From positions 62,001-126,000 of the forward strand of contig JABCPU010000107.1 in the NCBI GenBank assembly GCA_016800925.1: a stretch of 64,000 nucleotides of DNA, read 5' to 3'. Positions 24,430 through 35,306 of this stretch are shown here, one piece after another. The notes beneath the pieces are model-generated. The model saw only the letters and a list, made by a program, of their open reading frames with translations, searched no databases and was not told the origin of the DNA. The translations under genes were made by a program, and so were the position numbers. The stretch's first letter is position 1. The number at the start of each line of letters is the position of its first letter. Source of the DNA: Suillus spraguei. Lineage: Eukaryota > Basidiomycota > Agaricomycetes > Boletales > Suillaceae.

Positions 24430-25023
24430 TTTGGGCAGCCATATGTTGGCCAGTGATGAGGCTTGTACTGGCTACCAATGATATGCAGCTGTGGATCTTC
24501 AGAAGCCGAATTTTACTTCGGGCTGAGTTTTATAATCTGTGTAGAAAATTTCTGTCGCGCAATGTGCGTGTATTGTTATTGGAGTTTTGGTTGATTTCTC
24601 TGATGCAATGCGAGTTGGTGTACTTGAGAAATCAAAGACCGAGCTCGGTACTATAAAGCTTAAGGCTCGTGGGGTGTTCTAATGATTTATCATTTCATAT
24701 GCATATATTAGTTTGAATATTTGTAGTAGAGAAGTGTTGTTTTGAGCGATGTACGACATGTGGGGATGGCACGGACTTGAGGTAACTAATAGTATATACT
24801 TAGACATTAGGGGAGGGATGCAGACGGCATACATAACAACTGGAGTTATGTGTCAAAGATCGTGTACATAATATAGAACGAAAGGAGGCTACGAAGAATT
24901 AAAGTATGGTGGAATTACTTGATTTTATAAAAATCAGGTCCTTCACTTGGAGAATTGATCTTGTGCCTGAAGAAGAAAAAAATCAATGAGCAGTGAATCT
25001 GGATCATTTGACAAGATGCGTAT
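24430..25023. other. convergent 3' flanks
   Basis: Region between two convergent genes; it should hold both 3' UTRs and polyadenylation signals. No coding potential recognised. Confidence 0.45.
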
Positions 25024-27767
25024 TTACTTGTTTTTAATGTGTTCCTTGACGCCTTCCAGAATGAACTTCCGTCTTGAGCCTCCGCAATGTTGACAGCGAT
25101 ATTTCAACGGGGTAGAAGGTTTAGACTTCGAAGGCTTATTGGTCTGAGGGGTGACGAAGAATTTCGTTGCTGGAGGCGGTTTCTCGACGACACGTTGGTC
25201 ATAGCTAAAGTCAATTCCTTCAGTCGGAGCGGTGATTCCATGCCTACTACGCGTCAAAAAAGGTAAAGTGAAACATAAAATATGATAGCTTACGATTGCA
25301 CATGGTTAATCACGGGAACCTTTGTAGCTGGTCTTTCGTGGTATTGATCGCATTTGTTACAACGCCACACTTGCTGAGTAGCTCCGGGATATTCGTCTGT
25401 ACGCGAACTTTGGATCTCTTGAAGTTGTGCGGCACTCAATAACTCCCAACAAGGCTCTTTGTGTGATGGGTGATCTTGGTGCTTGACGTAATGAAAAACC
25501 TAAAAGACGGTAAGTACAGTGTCAAAGTGACAAACAGAGGACGAACGCCCTGACGCCAGTTCATTGCCAACCTGTAGGATCCTCCATTCTCTGGTTTGGG
25601 TGGACAGTTGGAGCAGAAAAAGCGACACTGGAGGTTGTCCATTGTGGTTGCAGTCGTAGTTTGGGCATCGAGACCGACCATGCTTAACAAAGAATGTGCA
25701 GCAGCAACCCCGCCCTGAGAGATCGAAAATGTGCAAGATGATGTCGAGGCTAATATTTCATCATCTTGGACCATAAATCGTTTATTTCGGGCCATGAATC
25801 GTTTTCGGACCATGGATGCATTGTAAGGAGAACATCGGTGATATTGTACTTTGTCCCATGTAATCAACGGGAAGGTACCCGAGCGAGAGCATTGGAAAAC
25901 GGAGGTCGCCAGCTGCACTAACATATCGTAAGGGACGTTGATTCCTCGGCTATGTAGTATTGAGGTATTTTGCAGCGCATTAGTGGAGAGGGCAAGCAGT
26001 CGCGTCAGCTCGAGTTTCTTTTTATGTATATATTCAGCGCAAAACTCGTAAATTCTTTCCGCGAAAGCACAACAAGGTTGAACATTGTTTTCTTTGTCCT
26101 CAGTGGGTGGGCTATTGATAAATTCCGCAACATCGCGGAGCTCCAAGAAAATTTTGGGATGAGGTATGAAAGCCTGTGGTAACTGCCGCACGTATTTCTG
26201 GTACACGGCGAACAGCTCAGACCTCCGGCTAGACGATACATTTCTTTGGTCCTCGAGGCGCCATTCTTCTTGTAATTCAGCAAGTTTATGCTCGACTTTC
26301 GGGATCAACCGCTCCCAGCCTGGAAATCAACAATGTAAGGACATACATTTTCACGTGTAGCAGATCACTGACGTGCATCAGTAAGCTCCTGATCTAATAC
26401 ACCATAGTGACGTCGGTCGAACATGCGCTCTACATCTTTGGCACCGTGGCCGAGATCGACTAGTCTAGCTTGAAACCTAGGATAGAGGATCAAGTTAGAT
26501 GACGAATCGATGAAAATTATTCACAGTTTTTTATTTTGGCTACGAAGCTTGACGGTATGCGACAATTGACGATCACCGTACTCGTCAGCCCAAATGGTAC
26601 AAACTGTTATATGCTTTCAAACTCTTAGATTTAGTAAAACCACTTGTAGGAACCTTACCTCCTCCATATCGAGATCAACATATTTCTTGCGTGATTGCTT
26701 GAAGTCTTCTAGTGCTTGTTCGGTGCCTGGTTTGAGGTACGCCTCCAACTTCTCTGCCATTTCTACTACATCATCTGACCAAAAAAACTTGCACTCGCAG
26801 GAGCCAAGGATATGACAATGACCACTTGTACCAACTGCATGGGAGGATTGGATACTGACAAGTCATAGTGAGACAACACCCACCGCTACTGAATGGGATC
26901 AAATCCATGATGATCGGATCGTATTTAGGAAATTCGCGTGCAAAGACACTGTTAAGGACCAAACTTGACGAATTGTTGGCCAGATAAGGGGTATGGTAAC
27001 AGGGTAGTACTCACTGCTCGTCGAGACATGGAGAACATACTCTGCGCCTGATACCGAAGTCTATCTGCCAGGTTCGTTTCCTGCCACATTCCTGAGCTTG
27101 CGGTCACGAAAGTAAAAAAGATGTAAATCGAGACCAGACATACTTGACACTCAGAACTACCAAATAATAAGTTCGCCCATCCCACCTCGGACATGCCAGG
27201 TAGGCAGTCGGGAACACCGCCATGGTTGACACGAGCAGTTTCCCAGACTGAAACTGCATTTTCAGATGATAGAACTTTACGGAAAGCCTTGCTGGTGCAG
27301 AACAGATGTAAAAGGTCTACCGGTTCTAAGTGGCTAAAGATCTGATTGGAAGCGGAGGTCAGACAAGTAAGATGTATGTACAATACTCATTGACTTACCT
27401 CAAGAAGAATATCGGCTGGCACAGCGAAATTGAGGTCAGGAGTTTTCTCTCTTCTGCCAGAACTTGTTTCTGCTGGTGCTGGTCCCGTTTCAGCTACCCT
27501 GGCGCGCTTTGTCGCAGGTTGTCCGATATCTGGAGCTTTGAAGCAAAGGTTGGTGATCAATTTTGGGCGGACAAATAAAAGACAGTGATTACTTGTCTCT
27601 ACGCCACAGTCACTTGCACTGTCTTCACCGGACGCCTCACTCAGGCTGCTATTCTCGCTATATTGGCTACTACTGGTACTGTCTTCCAGTGAGTCCGTGT
27701 CCAGGTCCGTTAAATCGGAGCCCGAATCGAATTCATTGTATTGGGAGCCTAAGCAACGGGAACACAT
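25024..27767 (-). CDS. F-box protein with zinc-binding motifs
   Basis: Minus-strand gene from MCSRCLGSQYNEF (ATG at 27767) to EGVKEHIKNK (stop at 25024). After an acidic Ser/Asp-rich N-terminus and a basic TKRARV segment comes an F-box: LNFAVPADILLE + IFSHLEPVDLLHLFCTSKAF. Next is a CxxC...CxxC pair across a splice (CQECGRKRTWQ...CSPC), helical regions (FWSDDVVEMAEKLEAYLKPG; RLVDLGHGAKDVERMFDRRH) and C-terminal cysteine motifs (WRCNKCDQYH; YRCQHCGGSRR). F-box proteins recruit substrates to SCF ubiquitin ligases through Skp1; that role is inferred. Two junctions are uncertain: a possible extra 57-nt intron in exon 1 (about 27590), and the acceptor near 26580, where only a weak CGAG site keeps the frame. 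Confidence 0.7.
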
Positions 27768-28210
27768 GTGAGGGTCGTCGAGAGTGTTGCAAAAAGTAGT
27801 ATATCACTGTAAAGCAAAACTAAAGAAGTCGGACCAGGATGTGTTGGCGGCTTGGCCCGAATTTAAAGGATTCGATTAGACATTGATGCCGAAGGTGACG
27901 AGAGATCACTAACTTGGATGGGGAAACGAACAAAATATACTGAAGTAGCGTATTGGCCCGGGAGTGACGGAGACTGACCATATATGATATTGCGAGCACT
28001 CAGAGCTTCCGTAGTGGATGCTTGAGAGTCACTGAACATTTGATGTGGTTCTTGTCTATGAGAAAAGCACCGGCTGATGCTGCACTGCTCAAAGTAGTGT
28101 GTACTAGAGCTGCCTATTGCGGCACGAGTTGGGCTCATATCACGGACTTTGAAAGAAAAAAAACACGAAGTCGGTCTAGGCCTGCTATCTCCTGCTGTTC
28201 GCATCCAGGA
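27768..28210. other. divergent promoter region
   Basis: Lies between the F-box gene (-) and the REC114-like gene (+). An open frame on the minus strand (27863-28219) has no recognisable motif and overlaps the start of the plus-strand gene, so it was not called. Confidence 0.4.
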
Positions 28211-29477
28211 ATGGCTCAATTCACTACAACAACCGTTACTTATCAGCTAGTGAAATACTCGCGGTCTTATCCTACGAGCTCATCATCCTCTCAAAACCCT
28301 GCTACAGATACAGAATGGCAACATTTCGTTCACCCCGTTATAAACCTCTACTTGGACGCGAAGAAATCTTCCGCAGGAAATCTTGTCTCTGTTCGCCTTC
28401 GAATTGTATGGAATTTTGATAGCAGCACTAATAACAAGGACGGAGTCGATCAGAGAGAGATTACCCTCGTAGGCTCCTTAATTGCTGAGGGATAACGAAT
28501 TTCACTAAAAAAGCATAACCCTCCAGGAGGATCTCGACTTACTCTCTTTCTCGTCGATCACAAACTTGAGGACGAATTCTGGGCAACCCGACCATGGTCT
28601 TCCTCTCAAAGCTGTCTATCGGGATGCTGTCGTTGGTATTCGCTATCTGCACCCGCGAACGGCAGACTCGACCTGTCAACCAGTACATATATGCCGTTTA
28701 CTCCGAACATTTTACCAAGTTTTGTTTCAGGTATATCGGCGCTTTCAGATCACATTTACTGCTGCAACGAGCGCAGCTCAGTTCATCGATGCCATCCAAC
28801 CTGTCTGTCCTTGTAGATTGAATCCACAGCCACAGCCTCTGGTCGCTCGCACCCCTACTGTAGCTACGACGGGCCATCTTGACGACATTTCCCGTCGAGG
28901 CACTATGCTCCCAGCTGTCCCACAAGCTCAGCCATCAATGGGCGGAACTCCCCTCGGACCGGCGCCGACTACACTTCTTTCAAAAAATCCATCATCCGAG
29001 TCCAATTTACCGGCATTCGCACCATCAACGCCGGTTAGGTTCACACCTGTGGCTCCAAGCAGCAGTTCTATAAAAACAACATCAGTGGCTGCGCCCTCTC
29101 ACGACAGTACCTTCGTTACGCCTCCAGAAACGCCTCGGATAACTGTCCCAAAGTTCAGCCAATGCCAGGCACCGTCTGGGTCCATCAGCTCTACTAAAGG
29201 TTCTTTGCCCGATTCTTCCCAGCCGTCCTCGTCTACTCGTAGCAGCTCAAACACGATGCCCCCGCCTCCACTGCCTTCGAGCGCCACACGATCTGTTCAA
29301 TCGGAAAGTCGACCATCAGAAGGTTGTAATTCAACTCGGGCCCAGTTTGTTGCGTCACTGCATGACACTCCGGCCCTTCACAAGCTGTCCCATGCGCAGT
29401 TAGAATCCATCGTCGCACAAGTCATCAGAGAGGAAGGTTTTTCCCAACTGGTAAGCGTTCTCGAAGTCATCGAGTGA
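28211..29477 (+). CDS. candidate REC114-like meiotic recombination protein
   Basis: Three exons, 28211-28468, 28527-28682 and 28731-29477, about 386 residues, starting MAQFTTTTVTYQLVKYSRSY. The N-terminal 170 residues look like one beta-rich, PH-like domain: VSVRLRIVWNFD, ITNLRTNSGQPDHGLPL, YRDAVVGIRYLHPR, and RRFQITFTAATSAAQFIDAI with a following VCPC. A long Ser/Pro/Thr-rich linker leads to a C-terminal helix pair, LHKLSHAQLESIVAQVIREEG-FSQLVSVLEVIE. A PH-like head, disordered middle and short C-terminal helices are the architecture of Rec114, the partner of Mei4 and Mer2 in making meiotic double-strand breaks. I propose it from architecture and remembered fungal sequences, not from an alignment. 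A final intron starting at GTAAGC (29451) cannot be excluded. Confidence 0.5.
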
Positions 29478-29670
29478 AAGAAACCACAGCCTCAGATGGC
29501 GCCTCTGATCGTATCACTTAGCTTGCTTCCTTGGACACCATGTGGAGAGTGAAGGGTTTTCTTGGTCAATGATGCCTGATAGTGTTGTACATACCCATTT
29601 CTTGCTATCCTTTGGGTAAAACGTTACCTTGTGCATGTATAAAGTCTCCAAGATCGCAGATAAGTTACTA

Positions 29671-30979
29671 TCAAGTACCTGCCTCATCCATTGCTTCCAT
29701 CGATGTACCAGCAACTTGCAATTCATGAACGCTTTCCACACCGACGCCTCTAAGCACCGTTCCGATCTTCTCTTGCTTTAATGCCTGGCGCTCGGACTCG
29801 CTTCTCACCATCAGCATGCCAGCAAACCCAAGCGAGTTGACGCCCAACGTCGCCCCCGACTCTCCTAGGGTATAAGTGTCCCAGCGACGCGGTATCAAGT
29901 GCATGTGTTCCAGGGTTAGAATCACATTATAGGATGGTGTACCAGGCGGATAGTCCGAGGCATGTCGCACGGTCGAAATCACAAGATCCAAGAGGGACAG
30001 GAACGGAAGGAATAATGCTTGTTCGAGCTGCTCTGGTGACGCGCCATTGGACAGAGTCGGAAGTCGATATACGTGGTTGGCGTATGGCACGGATGATAGC
30101 GAAAAGGGTTTTCCTGAAGATAACTCAGGTGAGCTTGGTTCGAATATCCAGTAGAGGAGCATGAAGAGAGTACCTGAGACTTCAAGGTTTGCAGCTTTGG
30201 CTAATCTTTCGATTGGAGGTCCATTTTCCTCAACTTCGATGAACTGGATATGTTTGTGACTTTGACTGGCTCCACTGTTTGATCCGCCTTTGATGAATGT
30301 TCAATATAAGTTTGCTATCAGATGGTCATGTCACGAGAGACTCACAATTGTAGAAAGCGAAATAGTTTTTACGTGCGCTTCGGGCCGCAAGGAGTAGCAG
30401 ATAAGTTTGGACCAGATCATGAGGCATCAGGGGTGAATTTTGCGGCATGAATTCTGTCGATCATACGCATCAGCGCGTGATCATGGAGTTTGGGTAGCTG
30501 GTCAGGAACCTTTGGTCACGAGAAGGAAATGATGGGGGACGACCGAGTACTTGTTTAGCTGGATAGACTTGAGCTGATGCTCGGACGGAGAAAATCGGAC
30601 ATACCAGCACACCATATTCCGCCCCGGATGATTCGTCGCATAGATCACCGACGTGAAGATTTGGGACATATGGAGGTGTAAATGGATCAGAGTTCTTGAC
30701 AGTCTCGTCTGACTGATTAGATGGTGCGATTTCTGCTTTCCCAGCAGGTGGTGTCGCGACCGGTTTCTTTTGGAGTGCTGTACATAGGCGAATCTCCCAC
30801 TGCCATGCATTGATCACTCATGAGAAATACCGTTGCGATGATGAAAGCAGACGGAAACGCACCTCTACCCCGATCTCCTCGTGCTTGCTCACTTCTGACG
30901 GGAAGAAAAATAGATCTCCTGAAGATTGTGCGGCTTCAAACCGACTGGGTAATGCGGATATGATATCAGAGGCCTTCAT
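29671..30979 (-). CDS. APA2: Ap4A phosphorylase / ATP adenylyltransferase
   Basis: Minus-strand gene in about six exons from MKASDIISALPSRFEAAQSS (ATG at 30979; the upstream TTG is not needed) to SMEAMDEAGT, stop at 29671. The enzyme splits diadenosine tetraphosphate with phosphate into ATP and ADP. Visible family features are FFFPSEVSKHEEIGVE + WEIRLCTALQKKP, NSDPFTPPYVP, LLNKYSVVPHHFLLVTKEF, the catalytic histidine motif NSGASQSHKHIQFIEV (HxHxQ), and the C-terminal block LEHMHLIPRR...LGVNSLGFAGMLMV. The splice AATT|GTGAGT...CAAAG|GCGGATC places the histidine motif in frame. The gene is divergent from the NACHT gene. A 56-bp piece of its second exon is repeated at 34501-34556. Confidence 0.9.
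30657..30712. repeat. 56-bp APA2 segment, parent copy
   Basis: Part of the APA2 exon encoding DETVKNSDPFTPPYVPN. It is repeated in the same orientation at 34501-34556 with four differences. Confidence 0.8.
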
Positions 30980-31003
30980 GACTGAACGTTCAATGGACGC
31001 CAA

Positions 31004-31301
31004 TTATTTGGTCACTCGCGTGTGGAGCCCACCGTGACGGTCCTGACTGTGTGGGCAAAATACGGCCCGGAAGACCGTGTAATCTAATTGGTGCTTAGCT
31101 TGATTCATGCAGGTAAGGCAACATGAATATGCATCAACAATTTCATGGCATCGGATGAATAGAATCGGTAGTATATATGTTCAGAATATTTTGATCCTTC
31201 AATCCACATTCTGCTATGGGAAACTCGCTGGGCCGTCCAGACTTCCAAATTTAGTGAGTTGTTCGGACATAGCTGTAAGTCATTGTCATTCTTGATCACA
31301 G
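31004..31301. other. region between APA2 and NACHT gene
   Basis: Shared upstream DNA. A plausible first coding segment of the NACHT gene (frame ending CYGKLAGPSRLPNL at 31253, donor GTGAGT) lies here and is in phase with the exon at 31302, but its start is unresolved. Confidence 0.35.
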
Positions 31302-34300
31302 CCGTCGGCGAGCGTCTCTCGTCCCTTGACTGCATCCCACAACCGATCTAGCACGTTTTCAATAGCAGAATTAGATTCAAACATCCATCCGTGCACTCTC
31401 CGTCAATCGACAGTTTGTGACTCACGTGAGCGTCAGCCTCACCCTAAATGTTTGGAAGAGACTCGGGTAGATCTCCTCAAATACATTCACGGATCCCTGG
31501 ACGACACAAAGAAGAATCAACTCATTTGGCTGCATGGAACAGCTGGCGTCGGAAAGTCCGCCGTTGCGTTTACAGTTGCTGAAAAGATGAAAGGTCTAAA
31601 AGTGATAGAAGAGACGAGTGTTGAAAAGCGGCTAGCGGGAACTTTCTTTTTCTCCCGCAAGCACACAAAACGTTGCACGACTGGATATTTCTTTGCGACG
31701 CTCGTCTACCAGCTTGCCACCAATTTTCCAAGCATCCGGAAGGATGTGAGCAGAATTATCCGCGACAATCCAGCTCTACTAGATCCAGATGCGTCTCTCT
31801 GCGATCAGATGGAGGCTTTCTTTCTTCGACCTCTTCGGAAACTCACATCCAGATTGTGCGGATGTCCACCTTTGTCGTTTGTCGTTGATGCCCTTGATGA
31901 ATGCATATCCAATTCCGAAGTCATCGATCTCATCCTTTCCCTTGCGCGGGCTCTTCGTGATCCTCATCTGCCAATGACCCATATTCTACTCACGAGTCGC
32001 TCGGAATCGCATATTAGCAAAGTCTTTCAGAACGACGAGGTGCGCCCATTAGTGTGCGAGATATCCGTGAGAACTTCTGGGGAGGGTGGCATCATTTCGT
32101 TGGACGGCGCAGATGTTGACAAGGACATCTGTACTTTCTTGCGGCATTCCTTCAAAGAGCTGGAAAGTCGCCATCCCGATTTCCCTCAGCCATCAGAGGT
32201 TGACCTTGCGAAGCTCGCGAGCCGAGCAGGCAGACGTTTCATCGTGGCGACTACGATGATAAAGTTTATTATTGACGATGAAGACAATGATCCCCATGAT
32301 CGGCTACAACTGATGCTCAAGCTAACGAGCAAGCTGCTACCAGGAACGGAGGTGTACAAGTTATACGATTGTATCCTCTCCACGTGTGCCGACCCCAAGC
32401 GGGCATACCTACACTTGTCCCTCGTTACTGCCCTCGCAGACCCTCTTCCGATCTCGCAAATCTCAACTCTTCTTGGCGCTGGTTTGGGAAGGGATGTACA
32501 GACAACGCTAATACAGTTACGGTCTGTCGTGGATATCCCTACAGACAGCACTCTTCCTGTGAATATCTATCACTCGTCGATTCGCGACTATGTTTCCGGC
32601 CCCACAAACTGCGGTCTCCCTCAAGTACGCGGTATCGCGTCACCTCACTCCCTACTCGCACGTTCCTCTCTGCACTTGCTAATGGCGATTCCAGCAAGCA
32701 CGGCTCTGTTGGACGCACTCTCAGAACTAGAAAAGCAAAGCAGAGCTATGCAACATTCGGGCCTTGATATGTATAAAGACTCATTCGAGTTGCTTGTTCG
32801 GTCACGACGACCGCTGTCAGCTGTCATATGTATGCTGTTACTTCGAGATGGCTCTTTAGATTTAAATTTACAATCTTGGCTGGGGACTGTGGACGGGTTT
32901 ACCTGGCTGCAGATTCAGGGAGGACGAGAGTGGCTGAAGACGCGGGGAGGACGAGAGTGGCTGAAGACGCAGGGAGGACGGGAGTGGCTGGAGACGCCGG
33001 GAGGACAATGCTGGCTGGACACTCAAGGGGGACCAATGTGGCTGCAGACAGTGGGAGGGCGAGACTGGCTGCAGGCCTGGTCAGGAGAGCACTGGCTGCA
33101 GACCCAGGGAGGACGAGACTGGCTGGAAACCTGGGAAGGACAAGGTTTGTTGGAGACCCTGGGAGGACAACACTGGCTGGAGACCCATGGAGGACAGCAC
33201 TGGCTACAGACCTGGCGAGTGGAACACTGGCTGGAGACCCAGGGAGGACAAGACTGGCTGCAGTCCCAGGGAGGACAAGACTGGCTGGACACCTGGAGAG
33301 CACAAATGTGGCTGGGGAACAACGGAGGATGAGACTGGCTGCAGACCAGGGAGGACGAGACTGGTTGCAGACCTGTGGAGGACAAATCTGGCTGCGGATG
33401 GAGGGAGGACAAGACTGGCTACAGATTCTGGGAGGACGAGACTGGCTGCAGACCCAGGAAGGACGAGACTGGCTGCAGACCCAGGAAGGACAAGACTGGC
33501 TGCAGACCCAGGAAGGACGAGGCTGGCTGCAGACCCAGGGGGAACGAGACTGGCTGCAGACCCAGGGAGGACGAGACTGGCTGCAGACGCCCTATGGTCA
33601 AGCGTGGCAGTCCACTCCTGCAGCCTACGTCTGGGTGACAATGGAAGAATTCTCGAGGAAATTGAAAGCAATCAGCGAGTATATAATTACTAGTGATTTG
33701 CCAGCTTTCCAAGTAATCCAGCACCTCAAGACCTTACCAGATTTCTTGATGTTTCCCGTTTTCCTGGCGTTAAAACGCCAGCACCATTCCACCTCTGCAT
33801 TAGCAGCAAAATTTTTTCTACCGGACAGAGAGATAATTCATGTTACGACTGCCTTCGAGGTTTTCGCAAACGAGGTACTGGAACGCAGTCGAACAGCTTC
33901 CGACGCTCTCAAGTACGCCTGTCATAACTGGGCTGTACATCTCTCGCGTGCCCCGAAGCCATGGGATGATACGCTCAGCCACTTACTCCAGGCTTTTTGG
34001 AATGATCATATTATCTCCTGGCTGGAAATGGAGTGGTGTTTGAAGGGTCTGCGGTCTTGCTTTGATATTTTATCGGAAGGACAGAAACTTGCACAGGTGT
34101 GCCTCTTTTTAATAATTCTTGATCCACCTGCCTAACAAACTGATATTGTCTTGTTCCAGGTTCGTTTTTTTCTTGATTTTACGACACTCCTTGTAATTCT
34201 CATCGTGCTCAGTTTGAACCTGTTGACGCAGCCTGATAAAGGGTCGTTAGCCATCAGTCCTGATCTCCGCTCCTCGAGAACGGAAGCTTCAGCACTCACG

Positions 34301-34312
34301 TCTGCCTCCTGA
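31302..34312 (+). CDS. NACHT-domain NTPase with W-nonapeptide repeats and C-terminal TM helix; frame broken in the repeats
   Basis: The exon opens after an acceptor at 31301 (PSASVSRPLTASHNRSSTFS); upstream coding DNA is unresolved. The NACHT NTPase follows: P-loop GTAGVGKSAVAF (31537 on), Walker B LSFVVDALDEC (31873 on), then TSRSESHISKVF and SSIRDYVSGP. Such NLR-like STAND proteins act in fungal non-self recognition. From about 32905 the frame enters about 27 units of WLQTQGGRD-like nonapeptides. In unit 16 CGA has become TGA (33330-33332), and one base is missing after 33347. Beyond the deletion the -1 frame carries the repeats on to WVTMEEFSRKLKAISEY and a conserved C-terminal domain. A last intron from GTGTGC joins LAQ to VRFFLDFTTLLVILIVLSLN, a probable TM helix, stop at 34310. 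This may be a pseudogene, an allele caught in repeat turnover, a sequencing error, or a gene with an unseen intron. Confidence 0.7.
32905..33630 (+). repeat. 27-bp minisatellite, about 27 units, coding GGRDWLQTQ-like nonapeptides
   Basis: Consensus GGAGGACGAGACTGGCTGCAGACCCAG. Units 18-26 are nearly identical, while units 4-16 are divergent (WLDTQGGPM, WLQAWSGEH, LLETLGGQH). The unit contains no stop in most frames, so long overlapping open frames appear on both strands; these are artefacts of the repeat. Confidence 0.9.
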
Positions 34313-34684
34313 CAAGAGGACCGTCAACTATACTTATCAGAGAAGACCTTGTCATTGTCTCACATGCGAGGCTTGTTCCTACTCGCCCATCAACCCAAAC
34401 TCCTCCCTCTACTTCTTCTCTTGCACCACCCTTACCACGCTTCCCTTCTCCGAGGCCCAACACTGCTGCATTACTTATTGGCACATCCAGAAAGCGCATA
34501 AGATGTGGGACATATGGAGGTGCAAATGGATCAGAATTCTTGACAGTCTCGTCTGAGTTTGATATTTTGATACAAGTGCATACAACAAGCAAACGGTGTC
34601 AAAAAAGGAAACTGGTACACTGTAGTCACAGACCGACAATGTACAGTTCAAGGAATTTAGGAATCGCACGTGTAAACGTACTCG
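34313..34684. other. spacer with fragments of other genes
   Basis: Between the NACHT gene and the minus-strand DUF7727-like gene. It includes the 56-bp APA2 fragment (34501-34556). The minus-strand frame beside it (VDGPLVRRQT, GGVWVDGRVGTSLACETMTR) looks protein-like but unassigned, so a chimeric scrap of two genes is likely. Confidence 0.4.
34501..34556. repeat. duplicated 56-bp fragment of APA2
   Basis: Near-identical to 30657-30712, same orientation. The two copies flank the 5' part of APA2 and the whole NACHT gene, about 3.84 kb apart. Confidence 0.8.
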
Positions 34685-35306
34685 TTATACCTGACCCACT
34701 CGGTCTTTGTTTTTTATTGCTTCCTCCATTTTCTCTCTCAATGCTAATGCACGGATATAGAACATTGCAGCGATTAATGACCACAATGCCGCATTTGTGC
34801 CCTATTGTATTGCATGAGAAAGCTGGTAATACAAGATGCAGGAACCTCACTTGGTAGAACAAAACCGCTCCGGCGGCTTGAATTATTAGTAACACCACTC
34901 TAAGAGCGATGCTCCTATGTATGGCAGTCCCTTTGAGTGATGGAATGGGATATTCCAGCGCGACTATTGTAATCCCGAGGCCCATTGTGAGTATTTGGAC
35001 AATAGGGAATTTAACAATAACGGTGATGAATACAGCAAATTTGGGTGATGGCCTATGTGAGAGAACATCAAGATAAATTAGTACACAAAAGTTTTGTGAC
35101 ACTTACTGCAGACCGCCGGGAGAGCGCAAGATGCCACCGATGAAGTCCCAAAAGAACTTGCGGAAGAAGAAACCCCAGAGACTAGCCCATACTGCATCTA
35201 TTAACGTCAGGTAAGACAATTTCCGCCAGACAAATGGATGCGACGTACAAACACTCGCGGTGAGGGAGATGTAGCGACTTAATTCGTGCCAGATAAGCTT
35301 TCCCAT
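34685..35306 (-). CDS. four-helix membrane protein, DUF7727-like (basidiomycete family)
   Basis: Four exons on the minus strand, ATG at 35306, stop at 34685, about 150 residues. Splicing gives MGKLIWHELSRYISLTASVY + AVWASLWGFFFRKFFWDF, IGGILRSPGGLQ + PSPKFAVFITVIVKFPIVQI, YPIPSLKGTAIHRSIALRVV, and LFYQ + GTNAALWSLIAAMFYIRALA, ending KDRVGQV. Four hydrophobic helices and the conserved FYQGTNAAxW segment match a small integral membrane protein family found across basidiomycetes. Function unknown. All junctions have GT-AG ends and no lesion is seen. Confidence 0.75.

Noticed and set aside
32828..33693. Long open frames in other frames and on the minus strand across the minisatellite (AGRTRLAADP-type, LPGSAASLV-type)
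   Set aside because: They arise because the 27-bp unit lacks stops; only the WLQTQGGRD frame connects the NACHT domain with the conserved C-terminal domain.
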